A DNA stretch of 64,000 nucleotides from Bog-257 sp963846715 (GTDB lineage Bacteria > Acidobacteriota > Terriglobia > Terriglobales > Acidobacteriaceae): NCBI GenBank assembly GCA_963846715.1, contig CAWJXA010000002.1, forward strand, positions 806,001 through 870,000, in the 5' to 3' direction. A program made the translations under genes and the position numbers. The first letter of the stretch is position 1, and every line of letters begins with the position of its first letter. The notes under the pieces were generated by a model. That model searched no databases and was not told the DNA's origin. It saw nothing but the letters and a program-made list of their open reading frames with translations. Positions 9,573-19,212 of this stretch are shown in pieces.

Positions 9573-10352
9573 TCATGACGCAATAACCTCGGTACCGCAG
9601 TCGATGAGATGGGTGAAGAAGTCCGGCAAGACCTCAGCCCTGGTCGCCGGCAAAATACGCACACGAGTCACGCCCTTCTTCAGTGCGCCGCTGCAGGCCT
9701 CGAGCTTCGGCAGCATGCCGCCACTGACCGTGCGATGCCGTACCATTGAGGCGATCGACCCCACCTTGAGCCAGCGGATGACCGCTCCGTCTGCGTCCTT
9801 TACGCCCGGAACGTCGGTCAGATAAACCAAGGCGTCGGCGCCACAAGCCACTGCACAAGCCGAAGCCATCTGGTCGGCGTTGACGTTGTAGTATTCGCCA
9901 TCTAGCCCGAGGGCCATGCTGGCGATGATGGGAATAATTCCCGCTGACCACAGGCGCTCAATCCAGTTGGCATCCACCGAGCAGATCTCGCCTACGTAGC
10001 CGATATCCGGCTGCTTTTTCCTGACCGCACGAAAAAGTCCCAGGTCACCGCCGCAGATGCCGATGCCCGCTTGCCCAGCCGCACCGACGGCCGCCACGAG
10101 CCGTTTGTTCAGCTGGCCGGCGAGGACCATCATCGCGACATCGCGAGTAGATGAGTCGGTCACTCGCAGACCGTCCACAAAGGTCGTCTCACACCCGAGT
10201 TGCTTTAGGGTGCGCGTCAAGGCTGCTCCCCCGCCATGCACAATCACAATCTTGTGGCCGTCACGGTGCAGGTCGGAAATCGCGGCAGCGAACCTCCTGA
10301 CGAGCTCGCTATCGTCGAGGGCCGCTCCGCCGATCTTTAACACCAGCTTCAT
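9573..10352 (-). CDS. argB: N-acetylglutamate kinase
   Basis: A 259-residue amino-acid kinase that phosphorylates N-acetylglutamate. The N-terminal MKLVLKIGGAAL and the HGGGAALTRTL loop bind ATP and substrate. YNVNADQMA near residue 165 and LVYLTDVPGVKD are typical of the family. The start at 10352 forms an ATGA overlap with argC; a longer in-frame extension exists upstream but lies inside argC and carries no homology. It lacks an N-terminal helix extension of the kind found in arginine-sensitive hexameric kinases, so feedback control by arginine is uncertain. Confidence 0.95.
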   Translation of the reverse strand: MKLVLKIGGAALDDSELVRRFAAAISDLHRDGHKIVIVHGGGAALTRTLKQLGCETTFVDGLRVTDSSTRDVAMMVLAGQLNKRLVAAVGAAGQAGIGICGGDLGLFRAVRKKQPDIGYVGEICSVDANWIERLWSAGIIPIIASMALGLDGEYYNVNADQMASACAVACGADALVYLTDVPGVKDADGAVIRWLKVGSIASMVRHRTVSGGMLPKLEACSGALKKGVTRVRILPATRAEVLPDFFTHLIDCGTEVIAS

Positions 10353-11395
10353 TGCAGGCCGTCCTTTTGGTCGAAGCCAAACATCAGGTTCATGTTCTGG
10401 ACGGCCTGCCCCGCGGCGCCCTTGATGAGATTGTCGAGGCAGGAGACCAGCACCGCCCGCTTGCCGTCGCTGGACAGCGCGAAACCGATGTCGCAATAAT
10501 TAGTATTGAGCGCAAATTTGATCTGCGGTAGCCGCGCGGCCCCAAAAACCCGTACCCACGGTTTCTCGGAATAGAACTCCCGTATTACTTGCTCCAATTC
10601 GAAAGCGGTCACGGTCCTGGTGAGGTTCACGTAGATGGTGGACAGGATGCCACGAGGAATCGGCAACAAATGCGGAGTGAATTGCAGAGACTCGCCGTCC
10701 ACTCCCAACTGCTCGAGCATTTCCCCAATATGGCGGTGCCCAAAAACCCTGTAGGCAGAAAAATCTCCGTCAACTTCTACGAAGTGAGTCTTTGGAGAGG
10801 GCTGCTTCCCTGCCCCGGAAATTCCTGACTTTGAATCGCAAATAATTCCGTGCTGCACGTCCACCAAACCGGCATGTATCCACGGCATCAACGCCAGGAT
10901 GATGGAGGTTGGATAGCAACCCGGGTTCGCAACCAATGGAGCATCCCGGATTAAGTTCTCGTGCACTTCCGGGAGTCCATAGACCGCGGTGGCATCCAGA
11001 TCTTCTTTGCCGCTTGCATGCGTGCCAGAAAAACCGTAAACCGCACGATGAGTCGGCTGCTTCAGCCGCCACGCGCCGCTGAGATCCACCACTCGAAATC
11101 CCCGATCGATCGCCCCTGGAACCATCTCGCGAGAGAATTCGTGCGGGGTCGCAAAGAAAATTACATCGACGCCAGCAGCCTTCAGTTGCTGCCACGACAA
11201 AGCCTTCAGCGGAAACCCGCCGTTTCCCGACAGTTGGGGATAGAGCTGGGTCAGATCGCCGCATCCGCTGCTCTCTCCGTTGTGACCCACCAGCAAAGGC
11301 TTCCTGGTTCCGCTATGCCGGGTGAGGAGGCGCACCAACTCGAATCCGGAGTAGCCAGTTGAGCCAAACACTGCGGGTTGAATCAGAGCATTCAT
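10349..11395 (-). CDS. argC: N-acetyl-gamma-glutamyl-phosphate reductase
   Basis: A 348-residue NADPH-dependent dehydrogenase acting after ArgB. The dinucleotide-binding loop GSTGYSGFELVRLL lies at the N-terminus, and the active-site motif VANPGCYPTS carries the catalytic cysteine near residue 155. The C-terminal region (VLVSCLDNLIKGAAGQAVQNMNL) is typical. It begins three bases after the argR stop and overlaps argB, so it is the first biosynthetic gene of the operon. Confidence 0.96.
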   Translation of the reverse strand: MNALIQPAVFGSTGYSGFELVRLLTRHSGTRKPLLVGHNGESSGCGDLTQLYPQLSGNGGFPLKALSWQQLKAAGVDVIFFATPHEFSREMVPGAIDRGFRVVDLSGAWRLKQPTHRAVYGFSGTHASGKEDLDATAVYGLPEVHENLIRDAPLVANPGCYPTSIILALMPWIHAGLVDVQHGIICDSKSGISGAGKQPSPKTHFVEVDGDFSAYRVFGHRHIGEMLEQLGVDGESLQFTPHLLPIPRGILSTIYVNLTRTVTAFELEQVIREFYSEKPWVRVFGAARLPQIKFALNTNYCDIGFALSSDGKRAVLVSCLDNLIKGAAGQAVQNMNLMFGFDQKDGLQ

Positions 11396-11398
11396 GGT

Positions 11399-11839
11399 CT
11401 ACGCGAAACAACTCCTGATGCGCTGCGCCAGCCGGTCCGCCGCCTTGGCAGTCGGAGCGATTGCCAGGATCGTGTCGTCCCCGCCAATCGTGCCAATCAC
11501 TTCTTCCCAATCCTCAGCATCGATAGCAGCCGAAACCGGCTGGGCGCTGCCAGCACTGGTTCTCACCACAACGAGATTCTGGGCGGTCTTTACGTCGTAC
11601 ACGAACTCCTGGATCAAACGCTCAATCGAAGGCAGATGCATCTCTGCGTCTTCGCCCTGCGGCGGCTTGTAGCCTTCGGGCGTCTTCACCAGGCGCAACT
11701 GGTGAATATCGCGCGACAAGGTCGCCTGCGTTACCCGATGCCCACGCCGGAACAACAGCCTGCGCAGCTCGTCCTGGCTGGACACTTCCCGGCCCGCAAG
11801 CAGGTCACGGATAGCGGCATGGCGGGACAGCTTGGACAT
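11399..11839 (-). CDS. argR: Arginine repressor
   Basis: A 146-residue winged-helix regulator. The N-terminal DNA-binding domain (residues 5-65) includes TQATLSRDIHQLRLVK, the recognition helix typical of ArgR/AhrC. The C-terminal hexamerisation and arginine-binding domain follows, with GTIGGDDTILAI containing the acidic residues that contact arginine. It is the first gene of the cluster, so it probably represses the whole operon and itself in the presence of arginine. The start at 11839 is chosen for homology; the six-residue upstream extension overlaps the operator-like sequence. Confidence 0.95.
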   Translation of the reverse strand: MSKLSRHAAIRDLLAGREVSSQDELRRLLFRRGHRVTQATLSRDIHQLRLVKTPEGYKPPQGEDAEMHLPSIERLIQEFVYDVKTAQNLVVVRTSAGSAQPVSAAIDAEDWEEVIGTIGGDDTILAIAPTAKAADRLAQRIRSCFA

Positions 11840-11876
11840 AGGATATTTATACAGCATTATGAATATAAATACGTTA
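11840..11876 (-). promoter_or_regulatory. Candidate ARG box and promoter ahead of argR
   Basis: Immediately upstream of argR is an AT-rich block unlike the GC-rich surroundings. ATGAATATAAATAC at 11860-11872 matches most of the AhrC/ArgR half-site pattern TGAAT-WWWW-ATTCA, and a second AT-rich partner (TATAAATAT) lies between it and the start codon. The position overlaps the expected promoter, so autoregulation by ArgR is likely. This rests on pattern similarity only. Confidence 0.5.
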
Positions 11877-12138
11877 GGAGAAATATGTCAATCCGAAATC
11901 TCTTCCGGCGGGAAGACAGACTCGTCAGCCCATTCGGCTTCCGCGGCAAGGCGAGCGCCGCCACTCTCACTACGCGAATGGGAGCGGGGGACCTACGAGA
12001 AAGAGAGGCGGCAGAAACGGGAAGGGAGAGCTTCGATGCGGCTAGGCGAGAGAATCAAAAGGTAGGATTTGGTCGGAAAATCGAGGGATTGGGCCGTTTT
12101 CTATCTTTTCTCCCCGGCGGCATCGATGCGGCGGAGTG

Positions 12139-14562
12139 CTAGTGGAACGCTTTACGTATGCCAACGCTTCCCGGCCACCAGGTTAGCTGGAAAGAACTGG
12201 TGAAATCCGTTTGCCGGGTGGGAGCAAGCACGGGGACCCACCATGTTTCATATTGCAGGAAGGACTTGACCTCGAGGTCCTTGCGCACCCAGAGGATGGC
12301 TGAAGCATTCCAGTCCCACTGCGTACTACCGCCGGGGATAAAGTCGTTAGCAATTTTGCTGTTGCGCACACCGACTTGAATGCTGCTCTTGGGGCTGAGA
12401 TGGTAGGTGCTCCACGCCTGGTAGCCTTTGCCCTCGCGGCCAATCCAGTTTCCCATCAGGTACCTATTGTTGAGGTACAAGTCGTGGTAGACGACCTCCC
12501 AGTATATAAAGTGTCCCCCTGTACTAGCGGGGGTCGGCGGATCCGTATAAACAGCTTCGGCACGGAAGTCGAGTTTGGGCAGGCCAGGAAAATGTGTGAG
12601 GTAGATACCTGGGTTTACGGCAGAGCGTTTGGGGGCGCTGACGGGATTAACGTCATCGTGCACGAGTGAGTCACTATAGAGGGTCAACCAGCGGCGCACA
12701 AATGGCAATCGCCAGGAAAAATCGAAGCTGGCATGACGGGCGCCCGGATCGTTGCGCGAGAACTTTACCTCCGCGGGAACGTCGTTGAAGCTGGTGAAGC
12801 TATTCCAGAACGATCCAAAGGTAATCGGTACGTGTCCTTGACCGCCGAAGACGTCGTTGCGCGTGAATCCAAATTCAAGATTCTCGGTTGGTTTAAAGCT
12901 TACCTTCTGTCCGAAGAAGTAGGGGCCGGCAGGAAACTGGTGCCCGGCGAGGGCTCCGAAGTAATTATCTGCTTCGAAAGGGCCTAGAACTTTTGACAGC
13001 CCTGGGATGTTGGTCGGTTCGGTACGGTTGATTTGAAGCATCCAGAACGGAGCTGCATTGTCGCTCAGCAACAAGGCGCCGCTTTCGCCCGGTCCCCACC
13101 ACATACTCTGTTTGCCCACCGAGAAATCCAGGCCTCCGTACTTGACGGAGGCGTAGGTGTCGAGCAGTCGAAACTGATTCGTGGAAATTGGGGTAGGCGG
13201 CTGTAAGGGATTCAGATCGACATTCGCGATCACTTCTCGGACTGAAAGCGGATATCCGGGAATGGTGGGCGCGTATTGATACTCCCCATTCACGTAGAAC
13301 GCGAACCTTCCGTCATTGGCACTGGCGCTGAATCCAGTAACGTTGTTGATCCCTTGCCAATAAGGTCTGCCGTGGTCGTTGATTAGGGTCTGGCCAAAGT
13401 GATAGCTGTCGTTCACTGGCCTACCCGCGATATCCATTACCCGCGTGTAGACCGAATCCAGTTGGATGGCCTCGGTCGGTGTGCCATCCCAAGCCGCGAT
13501 TTCAGGCGCAAATTCCTCATCGAGGACTTTCTTGAGTTTCCATACCTCTGACGGCACGTCCGTGTGGAACTCGACGTTCTTGTCCATCTCGATGAGCATG
13601 TGAGCGCAGGACATCCTCGGCCAAGGTCGCAATCCCAGAAACGCGCTGTTAATGTACCCGCTGCCGATCAACCGCTCCATGGCGGGATAAATCCAAGTGT
13701 CCAGCGGAACATAGGTACTGCCGATGTTGCCGGGGCGCGGCGCCGAGGTTTGTTCCGCGACAATTTTCAGATCGTCATCCAGGCTTGCGTTGTGTCGTGT
13801 CTTGTAAATGTGCCGGCCAATCTGATAACCGAGAAGTCCTCCAACAAAGACATCGGAGAGAAAATGCTGGTCAGCGGCAGCGCGAGCCAGGCTCACCCCC
13901 AAGGCCAGTCCGTAGGCCCCGAACTCAGCCACCGGATGGGGATACTCCTGCGCAACGACTGCGGCGAAGGCCCAGGTCACCGCGGAGTGATCCGACGGAA
14001 ACGACGTCCCTCCATGAAAGAAGACATTCTGGAAGTTTGAGGGAAACGGACGCTCCCGGCCAGTTATGCCCTTGAGGGCATAGTCAACGCCGATCGCACT
14101 GATGATGGCTTCTGTGGCCAGCACGCCGGTCTCGCGGGCGCGCTCGTTGTGCGCCAGACGCCCCCATAGATAAGCGGCTCCGGTCATCCCGGCAGCTGCA
14201 GCAACTCCCGCATTAGCCGTGAGGTTGAGGGCGTGCTGATTGTCTAGACGCATGGCGTAGGAACTTTGTGGATCGGTGACGAACAGTCCGGTAGCAATCC
14301 CTCCAACCGGAACCAGCCATTTGGCGTCAGCCCCCTTCAAGTGAAACGGACTCGTCCAGATGTCCTTCTGGTCTTCCGCCAGGTGGATGAAAAACTTGCT
14401 TTCGTTGGGATGAGGAATGCTGCCATCGGGAGGGGGAAGGGTAGCTTGAGACTGTCCTGCGGCGGGGACTGGCACCTGTGGCTGTTGTGCGAATAACGCA
14501 GGTCTGCCGCAAACACTGAGAAGGGTGAGGACAAGGAGACACTCCGCAAGGCGATTCTTCAA
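12139..14562 (-). CDS. PAP2-family phosphatase fused to a Wzi-like outer-membrane capsule-assembly barrel
   Basis: An 807-residue two-domain protein. Residues 1-27 form a signal peptide ending ALFAQQ. The PAP2/acid-phosphatase signatures follow in order: KGITGRERP near residue 165, FPSDHS near 190 and ARAAADQHFLSD near 230, supplying the two catalytic histidines and phosphate-binding residues. From about residue 280 the sequence changes to alternating beta-strand patterns with many aromatic residues (WWGPGESGALLLSDN, FGFTRNDVFGGQGH), typical of Wzi-type barrels that anchor capsule at the cell surface. The start is TTG with GAGGA upstream. Lying at the edge of the polysaccharide locus, it could dephosphorylate a polyprenyl or sugar phosphate and retain polymer at the outer membrane. 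Domain assignment is firm; the joint function is inference. Confidence 0.8.
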   Translation of the reverse strand: MKNRLAECLLVLTLLSVCGRPALFAQQPQVPVPAAGQSQATLPPPDGSIPHPNESKFFIHLAEDQKDIWTSPFHLKGADAKWLVPVGGIATGLFVTDPQSSYAMRLDNQHALNLTANAGVAAAAGMTGAAYLWGRLAHNERARETGVLATEAIISAIGVDYALKGITGRERPFPSNFQNVFFHGGTSFPSDHSAVTWAFAAVVAQEYPHPVAEFGAYGLALGVSLARAAADQHFLSDVFVGGLLGYQIGRHIYKTRHNASLDDDLKIVAEQTSAPRPGNIGSTYVPLDTWIYPAMERLIGSGYINSAFLGLRPWPRMSCAHMLIEMDKNVEFHTDVPSEVWKLKKVLDEEFAPEIAAWDGTPTEAIQLDSVYTRVMDIAGRPVNDSYHFGQTLINDHGRPYWQGINNVTGFSASANDGRFAFYVNGEYQYAPTIPGYPLSVREVIANVDLNPLQPPTPISTNQFRLLDTYASVKYGGLDFSVGKQSMWWGPGESGALLLSDNAAPFWMLQINRTEPTNIPGLSKVLGPFEADNYFGALAGHQFPAGPYFFGQKVSFKPTENLEFGFTRNDVFGGQGHVPITFGSFWNSFTSFNDVPAEVKFSRNDPGARHASFDFSWRLPFVRRWLTLYSDSLVHDDVNPVSAPKRSAVNPGIYLTHFPGLPKLDFRAEAVYTDPPTPASTGGHFIYWEVVYHDLYLNNRYLMGNWIGREGKGYQAWSTYHLSPKSSIQVGVRNSKIANDFIPGGSTQWDWNASAILWVRKDLEVKSFLQYETWWVPVLAPTRQTDFTSSFQLTWWPGSVGIRKAFH

Positions 14563-14640
14563 AAGTGTCCTCGACCCTTGTTTGCTTCTTGCCGGTTTTG
14601 TGAAGACGGTAGCAAGATCACGCCGTGGCCGCCGCAGGCT

Positions 14641-15894
14641 TCATGCGGCGGTTGCGTAGTGATGGAAAATACGCGCCAGCGCGGCTCCAACGTCGTCAAC
14701 GTCCTGTATCGACATGGCGGGCGAAAGGGGCAGCGAGATGGTGCGCTCGCCCACAAACGAGGCATTGGGAAAATCGGAGTCGACAAATCCAAACTGCTGG
14801 CGGTAATAGGGATGCTGATGTACAGGAACGTAATGAATTCCCACGCCAATGTTTTCTGCATCCAGCGCAGCGATGATCGCTTGCCGGTCAACACCAAACT
14901 CCTCCAACGCAAGAAGTGGAGCGAACAGGTGATAGGCATGCCTCGACCCGGCGTCGGCCGGTGGCGGCACCAGCAATGGCAAGTCCCTCAAACGCTCGGT
15001 GTAGCGGAGCCATATGTGCTCCCGTCGCTGCCAGCGCTGCTCGATGGTTGCCAGCTGCGGCAGGCCCAAAGCTGCAGCCAGGTCGGTCATGTTGTACTTA
15101 AAGCCCGCTGCAATCACTTCGTACCCAGTGGGACCGCCCACAAATCGAGTCCATGCGTCAGCTGTCATACCGTGCAAGGACAGAACCTTTACGCGCTCGA
15201 ACAACTGCCGGTGGCGAGTAATCACCATCCCACCGTCACCGGTAGTGACGTTCTTGGTGGGATAAAAGCTGAAACAGCCGGCATCACCCATCAGGCCTGC
15301 TGGAACCCCATTATGCGTGGCCTCAATGGCATGCGCACAGTCCTCCAAGACGCACAAACCATGGCGGGCGGCAATGTCGAGAATGACGCCCATTTCGCAA
15401 CAGCGACCGCACATGTGTACAACCAATATGGCTTTTGTGCGCGAAGTGATTCGTGCTTCGATTTGCGCCGGATCAATGTTGAAGGTCGAACGGTCGCAGT
15501 CCACCAAGACCGGCTTGGCACCGGTGTGTACGATGGAATGAATTGTGGAACAGAATGTCATGGCAGGAGCGATCACTTCGTCGCCATTCCCGACTTCCAA
15601 GGCAAGCAATGCGAGATGGATGGCTGCAGTGCCGCTGCTTACCGCGACGGCATAGGGTGCGTCTTTGTAGCGGGCAAATTCCTGTTCGAAGCGCTCAACT
15701 CTTCCGCCCAACCCGATCCAATTGCTACGCAGACATTCCGTGACGGACGCTATCTCGGCTTCGCCGATTACTGGAGCACCAAAAATCAGCCTGCGGTCAC
15801 GCGCGCGGATGGGTTTTCCTCCCGCAATCGCGGGAGTGCCGTTGGGGTCTTTGACTGGATGGGATTGCCCGCCTGCCAGCGGAGCACGCTTCAT
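14641..15894 (-). CDS. DegT/DnrJ/EryC1/StrS-family sugar aminotransferase
   Basis: A PLP-dependent enzyme of about 417 residues that aminates nucleotide-linked keto-sugars for surface glycans. Visible features are the N-terminal substrate segment PVIGEAEIASVTECLRSNWI, VAVSSGTAAIHLALLAL (cofactor phosphate loop), VLEDCAHAIEA with the PLP-ring aspartate, and the Schiff-base lysine in FYPTKNVTTGDGGM. Length is somewhat above the usual 370-400. The start at 15894 is chosen because residues further upstream show no homology; its Shine-Dalgarno is weak. ArnB/PglE-type function is possible, but the sugar cannot be named. Confidence 0.9.
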   Translation of the reverse strand: MKRAPLAGGQSHPVKDPNGTPAIAGGKPIRARDRRLIFGAPVIGEAEIASVTECLRSNWIGLGGRVERFEQEFARYKDAPYAVAVSSGTAAIHLALLALEVGNGDEVIAPAMTFCSTIHSIVHTGAKPVLVDCDRSTFNIDPAQIEARITSRTKAILVVHMCGRCCEMGVILDIAARHGLCVLEDCAHAIEATHNGVPAGLMGDAGCFSFYPTKNVTTGDGGMVITRHRQLFERVKVLSLHGMTADAWTRFVGGPTGYEVIAAGFKYNMTDLAAALGLPQLATIEQRWQRREHIWLRYTERLRDLPLLVPPPADAGSRHAYHLFAPLLALEEFGVDRQAIIAALDAENIGVGIHYVPVHQHPYYRQQFGFVDSDFPNASFVGERTISLPLSPAMSIQDVDDVGAALARIFHHYATAA

Positions 15895-16106
15895 AAGATT
15901 AGTCGGAAATCCTAGGTTTGACCTGATTGTAACTGATTCAACGATGCCCGCTGACTTGCGTCGAGCGCGCGCGGGCAGGAGGTCGGCTATACTGTGTAAT
16001 GCGGCTGGGATGCCTTGCAGAACGATTCGCTCCAAACGCCGCCTCCTGGGGCTACTGACCAGCTTTTCGAATCTGCCAGCGTGGCCACATAAACCTGCTC
16101 CACTCT

Positions 16107-16883
16107 ATGCCCTTCACTCTTTCCCACGTGGCTGCGGTGCTGCCCCTGCGCAGATTAAACCTGGTGTGGTCAGCGTTCGTCGTAGGTAGCATGGCCCCGG
16201 ACTTCCCCTATGTCGTAGGCACCACCGACTACAGGAATTTGGGACACCAGTTCCCGGGCGTAGTCGAATTCACACTTCCAGCTTCTATTTTGGCCCTGTG
16301 GCTGTTTCATGTTGTCCTCAAACGCCCCGCCGCAACATTGTTGCCGGCCGGAATGCAACGACGATTGCACGCTGAACTCGGAAACTTCAAATTTGGCGGC
16401 GGCGCCCGTTTCGCCGCTATCTTGTTTTCCATTGTGTTGGGCATCGCCACGCATCTGGTCTGGGATGCCTTTACCCATCCGCTCAACTGGCTATGGTGGC
16501 GCTCGGCTTGGCTGCAACGAAATCTCAATCTGCCAGTGGTGGGACTTACTCCGATGTTCAGGATTCTGCAGTATGCGAGTACCGCGGCCGGACTGATTGC
16601 GCTGGCGATCTGGATCATGCTTTGGTATCGCCGCACACAGCCCGCACCGGCGACTGGTGCCGCAAGGGCTAATTCCGGGCCCTTGATTGTTCTAGGGATG
16701 CTAGCGGTGGCCCTCGTCGCGGGTTTCGTACGCGCCTGGTTGGTAATCGGTGCGCCCAAGAATATGGAAATAGCGGACGCCTTCCTGCTTGTGTTTGGGG
16801 TCACCTCCATCGCATTGGTTTTCTGGCAGGTGCTGTTCTACTGTGTGATGATTTCAACCCATCAAACCTGGACAATCAGCTAA
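16107..16883 (+). CDS. DUF4184 family membrane protein
   Basis: A 258-residue integral membrane protein with about six hydrophobic segments. The N-terminus MPFTLSHVAAVLPL and the following SMAPDFPYVV and LVWDAFTHPLNW motifs (conserved His/Asp residues near membrane edges) are the DUF4184 signature, distantly reminiscent of membrane-bound metal-dependent hydrolases. Function is unknown. It is divergent from the aminotransferase gene and followed closely by a glycosyltransferase, so a role in envelope glycan or lipid metabolism is plausible but unproven. Confidence 0.85.
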   Translation: MPFTLSHVAAVLPLRRLNLVWSAFVVGSMAPDFPYVVGTTDYRNLGHQFPGVVEFTLPASILALWLFHVVLKRPAATLLPAGMQRRLHAELGNFKFGGGARFAAILFSIVLGIATHLVWDAFTHPLNWLWWRSAWLQRNLNLPVVGLTPMFRILQYASTAAGLIALAIWIMLWYRRTQPAPATGAARANSGPLIVLGMLAVALVAGFVRAWLVIGAPKNMEIADAFLLVFGVTSIALVFWQVLFYCVMISTHQTWTIS

Positions 16884-16908
16884 GCTCGGAATCGTCCGCG
16901 AGATCGTC

Positions 16909-17844
16909 ATGCCCTCAGTGAGCGTTATCATGAATGTCCGCAATGGAGCTGCAACTTTGCGCGCAGCTCTGGCCAGCGTCCTGGTGCAGACATTTGAGGA
17001 CTGGGAATTGATCGCGTGGGACGACTGTTCCACCGACGCGAGCGCAAAAATCGTCGGCGAGTACAAAGATCCTAGAATCCGGTATTTCCACTCGGGGGAG
17101 GAAACATCGCTAGGTGAGGCAAGAAGGAGCGCCATGTGCCACGCCAGCGGTGAGTGGCTGGCTTTTCTGGACCAGGACGACATCTGGCTGCCCGGAAAAT
17201 TGGAAAAGCAAATGGCTTTGGCAGACGACGGTGTTGCCCTGATTTACGGCCGGACTGTCAGGTTCTATCCCGGCGGTTTGGAACGTGACTACGACCAACG
17301 GCACGAGTTCGAATTGTTGCCCGAAGGGGACATTTTCAAGCAACTCTTCACCGATTCCTGTTTCATCGCCATGAGCTCGGCGGTGTTTCGACGCGCCGCG
17401 GTCCTAAGCATGGGCGGCATTCCCGATGGAATCAAAATCATTCCAGACTACTGGCTGTATGTGGCCATCGCACAGAGGTACCGTGTCCGCGCCGTGCAAG
17501 AAGTTGTCTGCCGCTATCGCATGCATGCAGGCAACACCTCTCGGCTGTCGGCGCTCGAGATGCATAAGGAGGTACTCTGGCTGATTGACCAATGGGCAAG
17601 CAAGCTGGATCCGAGCATCATTGCTCGCTGCCGCAAGCGGCACTTTACCGCTATCGCATTGCAGGAAATGCACTCTCCAGCCACCGCTATCACGGGGCTT
17701 AGCCGGCTCTTTACGCAAGGCTCTGTGCCTTCACAGTTGGCGCGCCCAGCCATGTTCGCATTTCATGTCATCCGCAGGAATGTTTGGCGTCCGTACTGGC
17801 GAAAGTTCGGCTCTTCCAGTGAGCTGACCAAGCGCAACGCTTAG
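16909..17844 (+). CDS. Glycosyltransferase family 2 (copy A of a paralogous pair)
   Basis: A 311-residue GT-A fold enzyme. The N-terminal SVSVIMNVRNG nucleotide-sugar strand, WDDCSTDAS, the FLDQDDIW divalent-metal motif near residue 90 and CRYRMHAGN near residue 200 are seen. It is cytoplasmic or membrane-associated and adds one sugar to a lipid-linked glycan. It starts 25 bases after the DUF4184 gene on the same strand, and its stop overlaps that of the convergent flippase by four bases. More than half of its residues match the glycosyltransferase at 19213, indicating a local duplication. Confidence 0.9.
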   Translation: MPSVSVIMNVRNGAATLRAALASVLVQTFEDWELIAWDDCSTDASAKIVGEYKDPRIRYFHSGEETSLGEARRSAMCHASGEWLAFLDQDDIWLPGKLEKQMALADDGVALIYGRTVRFYPGGLERDYDQRHEFELLPEGDIFKQLFTDSCFIAMSSAVFRRAAVLSMGGIPDGIKIIPDYWLYVAIAQRYRVRAVQEVVCRYRMHAGNTSRLSALEMHKEVLWLIDQWASKLDPSIIARCRKRHFTAIALQEMHSPATAITGLSRLFTQGSVPSQLARPAMFAFHVIRRNVWRPYWRKFGSSSELTKRNA

Positions 17845-19121
17845 GCCAAGACCGGACTTACTTCGGCCTTATCGCTGAGCGGCTCGCTTGCCAGGACTTT
17901 GTTCTTCAACACGAAAACCAGCAATACCGTAAAGAGCACGGCGTAGGAAGCGACGGTTGCCCAAGCAGCAGCGTTAGCTTTAAAGCGTGGGACGAAGACC
18001 AGATTCAGCACTACGTTGAGCCCGGCGGCGGTTCCAAGCGAATACAGCACTGCCCGTTCGAATCCTCGACTCACCATAACCGTCCAGAGCAGCGAGAAGC
18101 AGAAATCGATCGGCAATGCGATGAGCAGAACGCGGAAGAGTCGCGCCGCGCCCAAGGTGGATCCGTAAATTAAGGTCAGAATTTGCGGAGCAAGTAAGGC
18201 GATGCCCAGCGCCGCGGCAGAGGCGATGGCGGCCAACATGACCAATGCGATCAGCAAGAGCTGGTAGGCCCGCGGTCCAGCCTGCACCCTTGCCACATGT
18301 GGATAAAGTGCATCTGTGAGCAGCCAGAATCCCGTAAAAATGATGTACAGCGGTTTGCATGCTGCACTGTAGCGTCCGACTTCGGCGGTTCCGATCATGG
18401 CCCCGAGCAGCAGGATGTCGGAATTCATGAATACCAGGTTCAAGAGATTCGACATTCCGAGCATTGCAACTCGAGTTGGCCGCAGCTCCGCGGCAGCCGC
18501 TTTTAGCTCCTCTTGCGTAACTCCTCCCTGGAATCTCTTCCAACGAAACCGCCACATCATCCAAAGAAACGCGGCTCCGACCACCGCGCTCAAAATGTTA
18601 GCGCCGGATATCGCGGCTACCGGATGCATGGCCACTTGCATGGCGGCAATGGCCATCGCGACATACAGAATGCTAACTCCGCTTCGCCAGACTGAAAGCA
18701 CTCCAAAGTGCCCGAGCCCCCAGGCTACCCAGTCGAGGGCAAACGCATACGGTATTACCGCCAAGTCGAACGCCAGCACACATGCGCGAGCCGCCCGCGG
18801 CACAGGACCCAAAAGCGCGTAGGTTGCGCCTAACACAATGGCAATCGCGGTAAGCGCCACACGTCGTTTCAGCACAAAAGGAACTACGAACGTGATCAGG
18901 GCGTGGTTCCGCGCTAGTAGCCGTGCGCCGATCAGCTTCAGGCCCTGGTCCGAACACTCCATGACGTATGCGGCCACGGTTTGCGCCAAGGCGACAATTC
19001 CGAGAATCTGCACCCCGAACCGCCTCGACACGTAGGCGAATAGCGCAAACGTCGCCATTCTGCCGAAGACCTCACCGGTGGCTAGCCTGGCGAAAGAGAC
19101 GAAAACGTTTCGGATCTTCAT
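17841..19121 (-). CDS. Oligosaccharide flippase (Wzx/PST family), copy 1
   Basis: A 426-residue membrane protein with about 12 predicted transmembrane helices and no soluble domain. The N-terminal pattern (VFGRMATFALFAYVSRRFGVQILGIVALAQ) and the conserved dyad of charged residues in early helices are typical of Wzx/PST exporters that move lipid-linked repeat units across the inner membrane. It sits between two paralogous GT2 genes on the opposite strand. The start at 19121 is chosen for homology; a TTG at 19169 would add 16 residues. Confidence 0.85.
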   Translation of the reverse strand: MKIRNVFVSFARLATGEVFGRMATFALFAYVSRRFGVQILGIVALAQTVAAYVMECSDQGLKLIGARLLARNHALITFVVPFVLKRRVALTAIAIVLGATYALLGPVPRAARACVLAFDLAVIPYAFALDWVAWGLGHFGVLSVWRSGVSILYVAMAIAAMQVAMHPVAAISGANILSAVVGAAFLWMMWRFRWKRFQGGVTQEELKAAAAELRPTRVAMLGMSNLLNLVFMNSDILLLGAMIGTAEVGRYSAACKPLYIIFTGFWLLTDALYPHVARVQAGPRAYQLLLIALVMLAAIASAAALGIALLAPQILTLIYGSTLGAARLFRVLLIALPIDFCFSLLWTVMVSRGFERAVLYSLGTAAGLNVVLNLVFVPRFKANAAAWATVASYAVLFTVLLVFVLKNKVLASEPLSDKAEVSPVLA

Positions 19122-19212
19122 CGAGGTGCGTGGATCCTGGTCAGCTATTACGGGTTTCTCATCTGCCAAGTCGTCTCAGCTATACTGCGAGCCGGAAGGC
19201 CGGCAACACTCT

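Noticed and set aside
14578..15915. 445-codon open frame on the plus strand
   Set aside because: It is fully antisense to the DegT aminotransferase gene, whose motifs are unmistakable; the protein has no recognisable features.
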